A stretch of DNA of 5,011 bases, taken from the NCBI GenBank assembly GCA_029776555.1, contig JAKOSZ010000077.1:1-5011 (forward strand), read 5' to 3'. Source of the DNA: Bacillota bacterium. GTDB taxonomy: Bacteria > Bacillota > Clostridia > Acetivibrionales > JAKOSZ01. Positions 1 through 5,011 of this stretch are shown one piece after another (positions within the stretch are counted from its first letter, which is position 1; each line of letters starts with the position of its first letter). Under the pieces are notes generated by a model that worked only from the letters and a program-made list of their open reading frames with translations, did no database searches and was not told where the DNA came from. The position numbers and the translations under genes are program-made.

Positions 1-155
1 CCCGGATTGCGGTCTTATCCGACAGGGTGGGGAGCATGGAGGAAGGCAAGGACGCCGATATTGTCATAATGGACGGCCATCCATTTGAACTGCGCAGCAA
101 AGTGCTGTTCACCATAATTAACGGCAAGGTAGTTTACCAAAGGCAGACGGCCTGA
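1..155 (+). CDS. Amidohydrolase family protein, C-terminal fragment
   Basis: The frame starting at base 3 is open from the left edge to TGA at 153-155 and gives 50 residues; the start lies outside the window. The residues DRVGSMEEGKDADIVIMDG, followed by HPFELRSKV and INGKVVYQ, are the typical end of metal-dependent amidohydrolases of the imidazolonepropionase/dihydroorotase superfamily. There the chain leaves the TIM barrel and returns to the small beta-sandwich domain (G-x-DADIV, then the I-NGKVVY strand). The metal-binding histidines and the substrate pocket are upstream and not visible, so the substrate cannot be named. The stop lies 18 bases before the tsaE start with no terminator between, so read-through transcription into tsaE is likely. 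The superfamily call is secure; the specific function is not. Confidence 0.85.
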   Translation, partial: RIAVLSDRVGSMEEGKDADIVIMDGHPFELRSKVLFTIINGKVVYQRQTA

Positions 156-173
156 CGGCAGCCGGAGGGGAAA

Positions 174-638
174 ATGGTAGAACTGGTGACCTTAAGCGAA
201 GAAGAAACAGAAAACCTGGGCTTACGCCTTGGGGAAATCCTTAAAAGCGGAGACCTGGTGTGCCTAAACGGGGAGCTGGGGACCGGGAAAACGGCTTTCG
301 CCCGGGGCATATGCCAGGCTTACGGCGCGGAAAGATACGTGTCCAGCCCCACCTTTACCCTTGTAAACGAGTACCCGGCCCCTGTACCCCTGTACCACTT
401 TGATCTTTACAGGCTGTCAAGCCCTGATGAGTTATATGAGATAGGCTTTGAGGAATATATTAATGGGCAAGGGATTGTGGTAATCGAGTGGCCGGACCTG
501 GCAAAGGACTTAATTTCCCGGGAGCACATACAGGTGGATATAATAAGAGGAAAAGAAGAGAACAAAAGGACCGTCAGGATCAGTTTTAAGGGGAAGCGCT
601 ATGAAGGATACGAGGATAGGCTAAAGGCCGCAATTTAG
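174..638 (+). CDS. tsaE: TsaE, ATPase of tRNA t6A biosynthesis
   Basis: A 154-residue protein, the usual length for TsaE (YjeE), a small cytoplasmic P-loop ATPase. TsaE works with TsaB and TsaD when threonylcarbamoyl is transferred to A37 of ANN-decoding tRNAs, and its ATP hydrolysis resets the complex. The Walker A loop GELGTGKT is at residues 33-40. SSPTFTLVNEY (57-67) is the family's switch-like segment, HFDLYRL (75-81) carries the conserved Asp, and IEWPD (104-108) is the conserved Glu-Trp motif. The ATG at 174 is preceded by GGAGGGG (164-170) at a good distance, which supports this start. The gene follows the amidohydrolase stop by 18 bases. It is separated from tsaB by 173 bases, looser than the direct abutment often seen for this pair. 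Nothing appears truncated or mutated. Confidence 0.95.
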   Translation: MVELVTLSEEETENLGLRLGEILKSGDLVCLNGELGTGKTAFARGICQAYGAERYVSSPTFTLVNEYPAPVPLYHFDLYRLSSPDELYEIGFEEYINGQGIVVIEWPDLAKDLISREHIQVDIIRGKEENKRTVRISFKGKRYEGYEDRLKAAI

Positions 639-665
639 GCTGCGGCGTTGAGCGGTGTTCCGGCG

Positions 666-695
666 GCTTTAAGCAGTTTCCGTAAAGCTTTTTAA
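666..695 (+). terminator. Possible weak intrinsic terminator after tsaE
   Basis: GCTTTA (666-671) can pair with TAAAGC (683-688) around an 11-base loop and is followed directly by TTTTTAAT (689-696). Position, hairpin and T-run fit an intrinsic terminator 28 bases after the tsaE stop. The stem is only 6 bp and mostly A-T, so termination would be partial at best and the match may be chance. Confidence 0.3.
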
Positions 696-723
696 TAAGA
701 AGCGGCGTTTTCAGAGACGGCCC

Positions 724-771
724 GCCGGCCCTTCCGGCAGACCCCTCTCAACGGCGCTTTGACGGAGAGGG
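724..771 (+). other. Two small hairpins in the tsaE-tsaB gap
   Basis: GCCGG (724-728) can pair with CCGGC (734-738) across a 5-base loop. CCCTCTC (743-749) can pair with GAGAGGG (765-771) across 15 bases, inside which TCAA and TTGA offer a competing pairing. Neither is followed by a T-run, so they are not standard terminators. They may be a leader structure for tsaB or mRNA processing elements, or have no function. The rest of the 639-811 gap shows no convincing coding frame. Confidence 0.3.
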
Positions 772-796
772 CCGCAATGGGTGGTTAAGGTAAAAA

Positions 797-805
797 AAGG
801 GAGGT
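797..805 (+). promoter_or_regulatory. Ribosome binding site fixing the TTG start of tsaB
   Basis: AAGGGAGGT at 797-805 is close to a full match to the 16S rRNA tail and ends 6 bases before TTG 812. No ATG or GTG in frame competes at this distance. It therefore decides the unusual TTG start, after which the protein begins with the canonical MKVLAVDTS. Confidence 0.8.
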
Positions 806-811
806 TTCGCT

Positions 812-1537
812 TTGAAAGTACTGGCTGTAGACACCTCGTCGTCGGTGGCGTCGGTGGCGGTGGTTGACGGCGGCAGGGTGCTGGGGGAATACGGCATAAG
901 CCAAAAGATGTCTCATTCACAGAAGCTTGTTCCCATGATCCGGGAACTTTTGTCAAACCTGGAGCTGAAAGCGGCGGACATGGACCTGTTTGCGGCTTCA
1001 ACAGGCCCCGGTTCCTTTACCGGGCTCAGGATAGGGGTGACAACCGTCAAGGCTTTGGCCTACGCCGTACAAAAACCTGTTGTGGGGGTGCCCACCCTGG
1101 ATGCGCTGGCCTTTAATGTGCCTGCTTATGACGGGCTTGTCTGCCCGATCATGGACGCCAGGAACCGCCAGGTTTACACCGCCGTATACCGCCGGGAAGA
1201 GGGCAGGCTTGCAAAAGTGACGGATTACATGGCCCTGGATTTGGATGAGCTCATTGAGCTTTTAGTAGCAAAGGGCGAAAGGGTTGTGTTTAACGGCGAC
1301 GCCGTTGAACTCCACCGGGCTTACCTGGAGGAGAAACTGAAAAGCTGCCGCTTTGCCCCGGATAACCTCCTGCTGCAAAGGGCTTCTTCGGTGGCCATGG
1401 TGGGGCTTGACATGGCAAATCGCGGGCTTATTGAAAACTGTTTTGACCTGGTGCCTTTTTATCTCAGGAAATCCCAGGCTGAAAGAGTAAGGGAAATGGA
1501 GGGAAAAAACCGGGTATATGAAAAATATGACAATTGA
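812..1537 (+). CDS. tsaB: TsaB, scaffold subunit of the t6A threonylcarbamoyl transferase complex
   Basis: A 241-residue protein, normal length for bacterial TsaB (YeaZ). TsaB is an ASKHA-fold paralogue of TsaD that lacks the catalytic metal site; it dimerises with TsaD and recruits TsaE for t6A formation on tRNA A37. Diagnostic segments are MKVLAVDTSS at the N-terminus (phosphate-1-like loop), SHSQKLVP (34-41), STGPGSFTGLRIG (63-75, the family signature), PIMDARNRQVY (112-122) and the C-terminal PFYLRKSQAE (215-224). The start is TTG, chosen from the strong ribosome binding site just upstream. The last 20 bases overlap rimI in another frame, which suggests translational coupling. TsaD, its obligate partner, is not in the window and presumably lies elsewhere in the genome. 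The gene appears intact. Confidence 0.95.
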   Translation: MKVLAVDTSSSVASVAVVDGGRVLGEYGISQKMSHSQKLVPMIRELLSNLELKAADMDLFAASTGPGSFTGLRIGVTTVKALAYAVQKPVVGVPTLDALAFNVPAYDGLVCPIMDARNRQVYTAVYRREEGRLAKVTDYMALDLDELIELLVAKGERVVFNGDAVELHRAYLEEKLKSCRFAPDNLLLQRASSVAMVGLDMANRGLIENCFDLVPFYLRKSQAERVREMEGKNRVYEKYDN

Positions 1538-1988
1538 AAAAATGGACCTCGATTGTGTCGACGATGTCTTGGTAATAGAGAATTTGAGCTTTCCCGTACC
1601 CTGGTCAAGGGCGGCTTTTGTCCAGGAACTGAAGGGCAACAGGTTGGCCAGGTATGTGGCAGCCAAGGCAGACGGCAGGGTGGTAGGCTATGCCGGTATG
1701 TGGATGGTCATTGACGAGGCTCACATCACGAATATCGCCGTCCATCCCGAATACAGGGGCCAGGGGATCGGCAGCAAACTTTTGGAAAGGCTCATTGAAA
1801 TCGCCCTGGAAGAAGGTGTTGACAACATGACCCTGGAAGTCCGGGTGAGCAACGAAATAGCCCAGGGCCTGTATAAAAAGTACGGTTTTTCCGTAATGGG
1901 GATAAGAAAGGAATACTATCTGGATAACAGAGAAGATGCCTTTATCATGTGGAAACGCAATATAAAAAGCAGTTTCAAAAAGGTGTAA
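1518..1988 (+). CDS. rimI: RimI-like ribosomal protein S18 alanine N-acetyltransferase (GNAT)
   Basis: A 156-residue single-domain GNAT acetyltransferase. RimI transfers acetyl from acetyl-CoA to the N-terminal alanine of ribosomal protein S18, and some homologues act on other proteins. PVPWSRAAF (26-34) is the typical RimI helix-1 segment. HITNIAVHPEYRGQGIG (69-85) is the acetyl-CoA binding motif A with the R-G-x-G-x-G pyrophosphate loop. LEVRVSN (106-112) supplies E107, and LYKKYGF (118-124) supplies Y119; by alignment from memory these match the general base and acid of E. coli RimI (E103 and Y115). The start at ATG 1518 overlaps the end of tsaB by 20 bases. GGAGGG at 1498-1503 lies 14 bases upstream, rather far; ATG 1527 is an alternative but is farther still. 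Adjacency to tsaB is a recurrent bacterial arrangement. Confidence 0.92.
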   Translation: MKNMTIEKMDLDCVDDVLVIENLSFPVPWSRAAFVQELKGNRLARYVAAKADGRVVGYAGMWMVIDEAHITNIAVHPEYRGQGIGSKLLERLIEIALEEGVDNMTLEVRVSNEIAQGLYKKYGFSVMGIRKEYYLDNREDAFIMWKRNIKSSFKKV

Positions 1989-2023
1989 TGCTTTTTGGAC
2001 ACATTGAAGCTGGGGGTGCTGCA

Positions 2024-4420
2024 ATGCCGATGTCTTCAAAAGAACTGTCATATGAAATGCTTAAGAATGAGTGCAAACCCGACATTCTCCCCTTTGATGA
2101 CACGTCCCAACTGGAACCGCTGGACGATCTTATAGGCCAGGAACGGGCCAAGAGGGCCATGGAATTTGGGCTTGCCGTCAAGTCAAAAGGCTACAACATC
2201 TACATTTCAGGCCTGACGGGCACGGGGAAAACCAGTTACGCGGCAAGCTGCATAAAAAAAGCTGCGGCAGGCGGGAAGGTCCCCGATGACTGGTGCTACG
2301 TCTACAACTTCGAAAAGCCCAACCAGCCGCTGGCCTTAAACCTTCCGGCGGGTATGGGGAGGACCTTCCAGAAGGACATGGAGGAGTTCATTAAAACCTT
2401 AAAATCCGAAAGAGCCAAAGCCTTTGACAGCGAAGACTACGAGCGGGAGAAGTCGGCGATTTTAAAAGAGTTCCAGGAAAAGCGGAATGCTCTTTTAGAG
2501 CAGCTGGGGAACGAGGCGGAAAAGTATGGTTTTAAGGCCAAGGTGACCAATGCGGGGATATATTTCCTGCCGGTGATAGACGGCAAGACCTTAAGCGAAC
2601 AGGAATATGGAGCCCTGGACAATGAGGCCAGGCAGGAGATCAACAGGAAATCGGAAACTGTCCAGCTGGAGGCCATGAGCGCCTTAAGGAAGATTAAGAA
2701 CATTGAAAAGGAAGCTGAAGAGAAGGTAGAAGAGTGGGAGCAGAAGGTGGCCATGTTTGCCATGGGCATCCAGTTCAGCGACCTTAAAGAAAAGTACAGG
2801 GACTTTCCGAAGGTAATTGAGTACCTGGAGAAGGTGCGGACAAACATACTGGAAAACCTGGACGATTTCAGAGATGAGGACAGCGACAGGCGGCCGCCCC
2901 TGCCCCTGTTTAAGAGGATTTCCGGCTCCCATACCGACAAGTACAAGGTAAACCTGCTGGTGGACAACGGAGGACTTACGGGGGCGCCTGTAATTGTGGA
3001 TTTCAACCCCACTTACAGCAACCTGGTGGGGAAACTGGAGTATGAGAATGAGTTTGGAAGCCTTGTGACGGATTTCACCATGATAAAGCCTGGGCTGTTG
3101 CACCTTGCCAACGGGGGCTACCTGGTGCTCCAGGCAAAGGACGTGCTGACCAACCTGCAGTCCTGGGATGCTCTGAAGCGGGTGTTAAAAACCGGCCGGG
3201 TTGCCATTGAGAACATGGGTGAACAGCTGGGCCTTGCCACGTTCTCCACCCTGAAGCCCGAGCCCATCCCCGTTGACATGAAAGTAGTCCTGATAGGGAA
3301 TGACATGCTTTACCACCTGTTATATGAACTTGACGAGGATTTCAAGAAGTTTTTCAAAGTGAAAGTGGATTTTGACGATGAGATGGAGCGCAATGAAGAG
3401 AACATATTGAAGCTGGCCAGGTTTATCAGCGGCTTCTGCCGGAGGGAAAAGGCCCTCCACTTTGACAGGACGGGCGTGGCCAGGGTGGTGGAGTACAGCT
3501 CCCGGCATATTGAGCACAAGGAAAAGCTTTCAACCCGCTTTAACGACCTGGTGGAGATTCTAATCGAAGCCAACACCTGGGCTCAGGTGGAAGGCTGCGG
3601 CCTGGTAACCGGCGAGCACGTCAAAAAGGCCATTGCCGAAAAAGAATACCGTTCAAACAAGTACAACTCCAGGATGCTGGAACTCCTTTCCGAAGGCACC
3701 ATGATGATAGACACCGAAGGCGAGGTGGTGGGGCAGGTAAACGGCCTGTCCATTATAGACCTGGGGGATTACGTATTCGGAAGGCCTTCCAGGATTACCG
3801 CCACCACTTACATGGGAGAGAGCGGCATCGTAAACATTGAAAGGGAAGTGGACATGAGCGGCACCTTCCACTCCAAGGGAGTGCTCATTTTAAGCGGCTA
3901 CATAGGGCAGAAATACGCCCAGGAGATACCCCTGTCCCTTTCGGCAAGCCTGTGTTTCGAGCAGCTCTACAGCGGCGTGGAAGGGGACAGCGCGTCCAGC
4001 GCCGAGCTGTATGCCATCCTGTCCAGCCTGTCCGACGCGCCCATAAAGCAGAGCATAGCGGTTACCGGCTCGGTGAACCAGAAAGGCGAAATACAGCCCG
4101 TAGGCGGTGTCACCAGGAAAATAGAGGGCTTCTTTGAGCTTTGCAGGATGAGAGGTTTAAACGGCAGGCACGGGGTTATCATTCCCCACCAGAATATAAG
4201 AAACCTCATGTTAAAGGACGAGGTAATAGAGGCGGTAAAGAAAGGGCTGTTCCACATTTACCCCGTCAGGACCATCGACCAGGGCATTGAAATCCTTACG
4301 GGGATTAAAGCCGGCGAAAAAGGGCCTGACGGCACATTCCCGCCCGACACCATAAACTACAGGGTATACCGGAAGCTGCGCAGGTTCGCGGAAACCGTTG
4401 CATCCTATGAGAAAAAATGA
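2024..4420 (+). CDS. Lon-like ATP-dependent protease (AAA_32 plus Lon proteolytic domain, LonB/LonC-type)
   Basis: A soluble protein of 798 residues from ATG 2024, with no signal peptide or membrane span. Order: a short N-terminal segment with the PLDDLIGQERA box (residues 32-42), Walker A GLTGTGKT (63-70), and a long charged helical or coiled-coil insertion (about 110-295). Next are the conserved ANGGYLVLQAKD strand (362-373), a sensor-1-like VLIGN (422-426) and STRFND (503-508), whose Arg fits sensor 2. The C-terminal Lon protease domain (about 565-765) has the catalytic Ser656 in GDSAS (654-658) and Lys699 in GGVTRKIEG, so the Ser-Lys dyad is intact. The acidic DE of a standard Walker B is absent from YLVLQAKD, as I recall being typical of this COG1067 family. 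The open frame reaches back to 1949. ATG 1988 overlaps the rimI stop (TAATG), while ATG 2024 has GGGGGTG (2012-2018) well placed, and ATG 2030 is also possible. Substrates are unknown. Confidence 0.9.
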   Translation: MPMSSKELSYEMLKNECKPDILPFDDTSQLEPLDDLIGQERAKRAMEFGLAVKSKGYNIYISGLTGTGKTSYAASCIKKAAAGGKVPDDWCYVYNFEKPNQPLALNLPAGMGRTFQKDMEEFIKTLKSERAKAFDSEDYEREKSAILKEFQEKRNALLEQLGNEAEKYGFKAKVTNAGIYFLPVIDGKTLSEQEYGALDNEARQEINRKSETVQLEAMSALRKIKNIEKEAEEKVEEWEQKVAMFAMGIQFSDLKEKYRDFPKVIEYLEKVRTNILENLDDFRDEDSDRRPPLPLFKRISGSHTDKYKVNLLVDNGGLTGAPVIVDFNPTYSNLVGKLEYENEFGSLVTDFTMIKPGLLHLANGGYLVLQAKDVLTNLQSWDALKRVLKTGRVAIENMGEQLGLATFSTLKPEPIPVDMKVVLIGNDMLYHLLYELDEDFKKFFKVKVDFDDEMERNEENILKLARFISGFCRREKALHFDRTGVARVVEYSSRHIEHKEKLSTRFNDLVEILIEANTWAQVEGCGLVTGEHVKKAIAEKEYRSNKYNSRMLELLSEGTMMIDTEGEVVGQVNGLSIIDLGDYVFGRPSRITATTYMGESGIVNIEREVDMSGTFHSKGVLILSGYIGQKYAQEIPLSLSASLCFEQLYSGVEGDSASSAELYAILSSLSDAPIKQSIAVTGSVNQKGEIQPVGGVTRKIEGFFELCRMRGLNGRHGVIIPHQNIRNLMLKDEVIEAVKKGLFHIYPVRTIDQGIEILTGIKAGEKGPDGTFPPDTINYRVYRKLRRFAETVASYEKK

Positions 4421-4434
4421 AATGCTTTGAGCGA

Positions 4435-4474
4435 AAGCCTTTCTTCCGTCTTTCACTTAAAGCGGCTTATTTTA
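4435..4474 (+). terminator. Possible terminator after the Lon-like gene
   Basis: AAGCC (4435-4439) can pair with GGCTT (4464-4468). The adjoining TTT/AAA pair (4440-4442 with 4459-4461) lies inside, with a 2-base bulge, and the loop is 16 bases. ATTTTA follows. It starts 15 bases after the protease stop, which is a sensible place. The bulge, long loop and short T-run make this a weak candidate. Confidence 0.3.
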
Positions 4475-4523
4475 ACGCCTTCGCCAGGTTTACAATGGGT
4501 GAATTATATCCACGGTTGTTACC

Positions 4524-4529
4524 TATAAT
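4524..4529 (+). promoter_or_regulatory. Possible -10 box upstream of the lipoprotein gene
   Basis: TATAAT is a perfect -10 match in an AT-rich stretch. It lies 23 bases before the structured segment at 4547 and 121 bases before the lipoprotein start. No good -35 box sits 16-18 bases upstream (GAATTA or nearby), and TTTACA at 4489-4494 is too far away. A promoter here would put the structured segment within the 5' leader. The evidence is the single hexamer plus position. Confidence 0.35.
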
Positions 4530-4546
4530 AATAACCACATGGCATG

Positions 4547-4613
4547 TTTAAAAGGACCTGCAAAAAGCAGGAAAAGATCACGGCTTGGAAAGCCCGTGGA
4601 AAAATCCTTTAAA
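4547..4613 (+). ncRNA. Predicted three-way-junction RNA element in the lipoprotein gene leader
   Basis: Three stems nest neatly in 67 bases. The closing stem pairs AAAGGA (4551-4556) with TCCTTT (4605-4610) and can extend with TTT (4547-4549) to AAA (4611-4613) past one bulged A. The second is CCTGC (4557-4561) with GCAGG (4567-4571) around an AAAAA loop. The third is CACGGCTT (4579-4586) with AAGCCCGTG (4590-4598), one bulged C and a 3-base loop. The junction strands are rich in A. The element ends 36 bases before the lipoprotein GTG start. I could not match it to a riboswitch class I know: purine, c-di-GMP-I/II, ydaO, TPP and fluoride consensus features are not seen. It may be a cis-regulatory RNA, a dispersed intergenic repeat or a chance fold. 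Confidence 0.4.
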
Positions 4614-4637
4614 ACGTGTCGGTTCGGCTTTATGGCT

Positions 4638-4643
4638 GGAGGT
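4638..4643 (+). promoter_or_regulatory. Ribosome binding site selecting GTG 4650
   Basis: GGAGGT with a 6-base spacer to GTG 4650. The in-frame ATG at 4632 lies upstream of this site and has no comparable signal of its own. GTG 4650 also places the Arg-Arg-Lys n-region directly at the start of the signal peptide. Confidence 0.8.
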
Positions 4644-4649
4644 AATACC

Positions 4650-5011
4650 GTGAGACGGAAAAATACGGCGAAGCTTTTAACCCTTTTTCTTGTCCTGTGT
4701 TTGGCCGGCTGCGGCTTGAACAGGGAAAGGACCGCCAGGGAAAATGTCTGCCTGGAAGGGGAAAACCTGGGAGGTTTTAAAGAGAGCAAAATACTGAAGA
4801 TAATTGAGGGACATGCCTCCCGCATTGACAGTGCGCCCATGCGTCGAGGTGCCGGTCGAGGTCGCCAGGCCGGCGGGCCGTGGCCGCCGGTGCTCTACAT
4901 CCACGCCAAGCGCGGTTTCGAGGACGTCGACCGCGAGCACATGCGCGCGCTCGCCCGCGACGGGTTCCTCGTCCTGGCGCCCGACTGGCTGAGCGGCAAC
5001 ATGATCGCGAA
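4650..5011 (+). CDS. Lipoprotein N-terminus (possibly VanW-like), joined in frame to an unrelated GC-rich tail
   Basis: GTG at 4650 opens a frame that runs to the right edge without a stop. Residues 1-24 are a lipoprotein signal peptide: RRKNTAK n-region, a hydrophobic LLTLFLVLCL core, and lipobox LAGC (18-21), with Cys21 the predicted lipidation site. The mature protein would sit on the outer face of the membrane. Residues 32-63 (ENVCLEGENLGG..., then IIEGHASRIDSAP) resemble the N-terminal part of VanW/PG-binding-4 type envelope proteins, a tentative call from memory. From about residue 64 (base 4839) the composition and codon use change sharply, and the frame enters dienelactone-hydrolase-like sequence (WPPVLYIHAKRGF and onward). 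Only about the first 63 codons are likely native, so the fused reading frame is probably an artefact or a recombination product, not a natural two-domain protein. Confidence 0.6.
   Translation, partial: MRRKNTAKLLTLFLVLCLAGCGLNRERTARENVCLEGENLGGFKESKILKIIEGHASRIDSAPMRRGAGRGRQAGGPWPPVLYIHAKRGFEDVDREHMRALARDGFLVLAPDWLSGNMIA
4843..5011 (+). pseudogene. Dienelactone-hydrolase-like fragment in GC-rich DNA, split over two frames
   Basis: One frame (4843-4878) reads VEVPVEVARPAG, and another (from about 4875) reads GPWPPVLYIHAKRGF, EDVDREHMRALA, then DGFLVLAPDWLSGN to the edge. Together they match the start of the alpha/beta hydrolase domain of dienelactone-hydrolase family proteins: a strand, a histidine near the oxyanion loop, the helix with RALARDGF, and the LVLAPD strand. 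The catalytic nucleophile, Asp and His would lie beyond the window. Adding one base in the GGCGGGCC run (about 4872-4879) would join the frames, so a one-base deletion or sequencing error is implied. In 4878-5009, 43 of 44 codons end in G or C, unlike the genes to the left. The family call is from recognised motifs only, and the source organism is unknown. Confidence 0.55.

Noticed and set aside
759..788. TTGACG at 759-764 as the -35 box of a tsaB promoter
   Set aside because: At 16-18 bases downstream there is only GTGGTTAA, with no acceptable -10 box. The hexamer also lies within a hairpin.
711..1001. 96-codon minus-strand open frame spanning the tsaE-tsaB gap and the start of tsaB
   Set aside because: It is Pro/Arg-rich and low in complexity. 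It overlaps the conserved N-terminus of TsaB and has no recognisable motif.
2437..3012. 191-codon open frame on the minus strand inside the protease gene
   Set aside because: It is antisense to the well-supported helical region of the Lon-like protein. Its product is Ser/Leu/Phe-rich, as expected from reading Lys/Glu-rich codons backwards, and no domain is recognisable.
4547..4613. A known riboswitch of the purine, c-di-GMP, TPP, ydaO or fluoride class
   Set aside because: The three-way layout invites the comparison, but the conserved core bases of those classes, as I know them, are absent. It is reported only as an unassigned predicted structure.
4804..4992. 62-codon plus-strand frame with a TTG start across the composition break
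   Set aside because: Only VEVPVEVARPAG within it looks like real protein, and that is covered by the hydrolase fragment. The rest is Arg/Ser/Thr-rich out-of-frame reading of GC-rich DNA.
4650..5011. A genuine lipoprotein-dienelactone hydrolase fusion
   Set aside because: The joining segment (RRGAGRGRQAGG) is an out-of-frame reading of hydrolase-like sequence, and codon usage changes at the same point. The open frame is therefore coincidental.
1..5011. CRISPR array, tRNA or rRNA gene, insertion sequence or toxin-antitoxin pair
   Set aside because: I saw no regularly spaced repeats, tRNA cloverleaf, rRNA segment, transposase motif or terminal inverted repeats. The coding content is housekeeping genes plus the edge fragments.

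Overview
The window looks like chromosomal DNA of a Gram-positive bacterium, most likely a Clostridia-type Firmicute of the Pelotomaculum/Desulfotomaculum kind. The grounds are moderate GC, strong GGAGG-type ribosome binding sites, frequent AGG arginine codons, TTG and GTG starts, a lipoprotein signal, and the gene order tsaE-tsaB-rimI followed by a Lon-like protease. The genus-level placement is inference, since no search was possible.

Layout, all on the + strand. Positions 1-155 hold the last 50 codons of an amidohydrolase. Positions 174-638 are tsaE, the ATPase of the t6A tRNA-modification machinery. A 173-base gap with small hairpins follows, one of them a possible weak terminator. Then comes a tightly packed block: tsaB (812-1537, TTG start), rimI (1518-1988, overlapping tsaB by 20 bases) and a large Lon-like ATP-dependent protease (about 2024-4420). 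The t6A partner tsaD is not in the window.

Positions 4421-4649 are non-coding. They hold a candidate terminator, a possible -10 box and a compact 67-base segment that can fold as a three-way junction. That segment lies just upstream of a lipoprotein gene starting at GTG 4650.

The lipoprotein reads normally for about 63 codons. Near 4839-4850 the sequence changes abruptly to very GC-rich DNA encoding part of a dienelactone-hydrolase-like protein, split over two frames. In the last 44 codons (4878-5009), 43 end in G or C, against 37 of 63 in the lipoprotein part. The simplest reading is an assembly chimera or low-quality contig end; recombination with foreign DNA is the alternative.

TsaE and TsaB act with TsaD in making t6A on ANN-decoding tRNAs, RimI acetylates protein N-termini, and the Lon-like protein is a predicted protease. 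This is a translation and protein quality-control neighbourhood. I found no convincing new defence or mobile system. The observations most worth following are the structured leader at 4547-4613 and the composition break at the right end.
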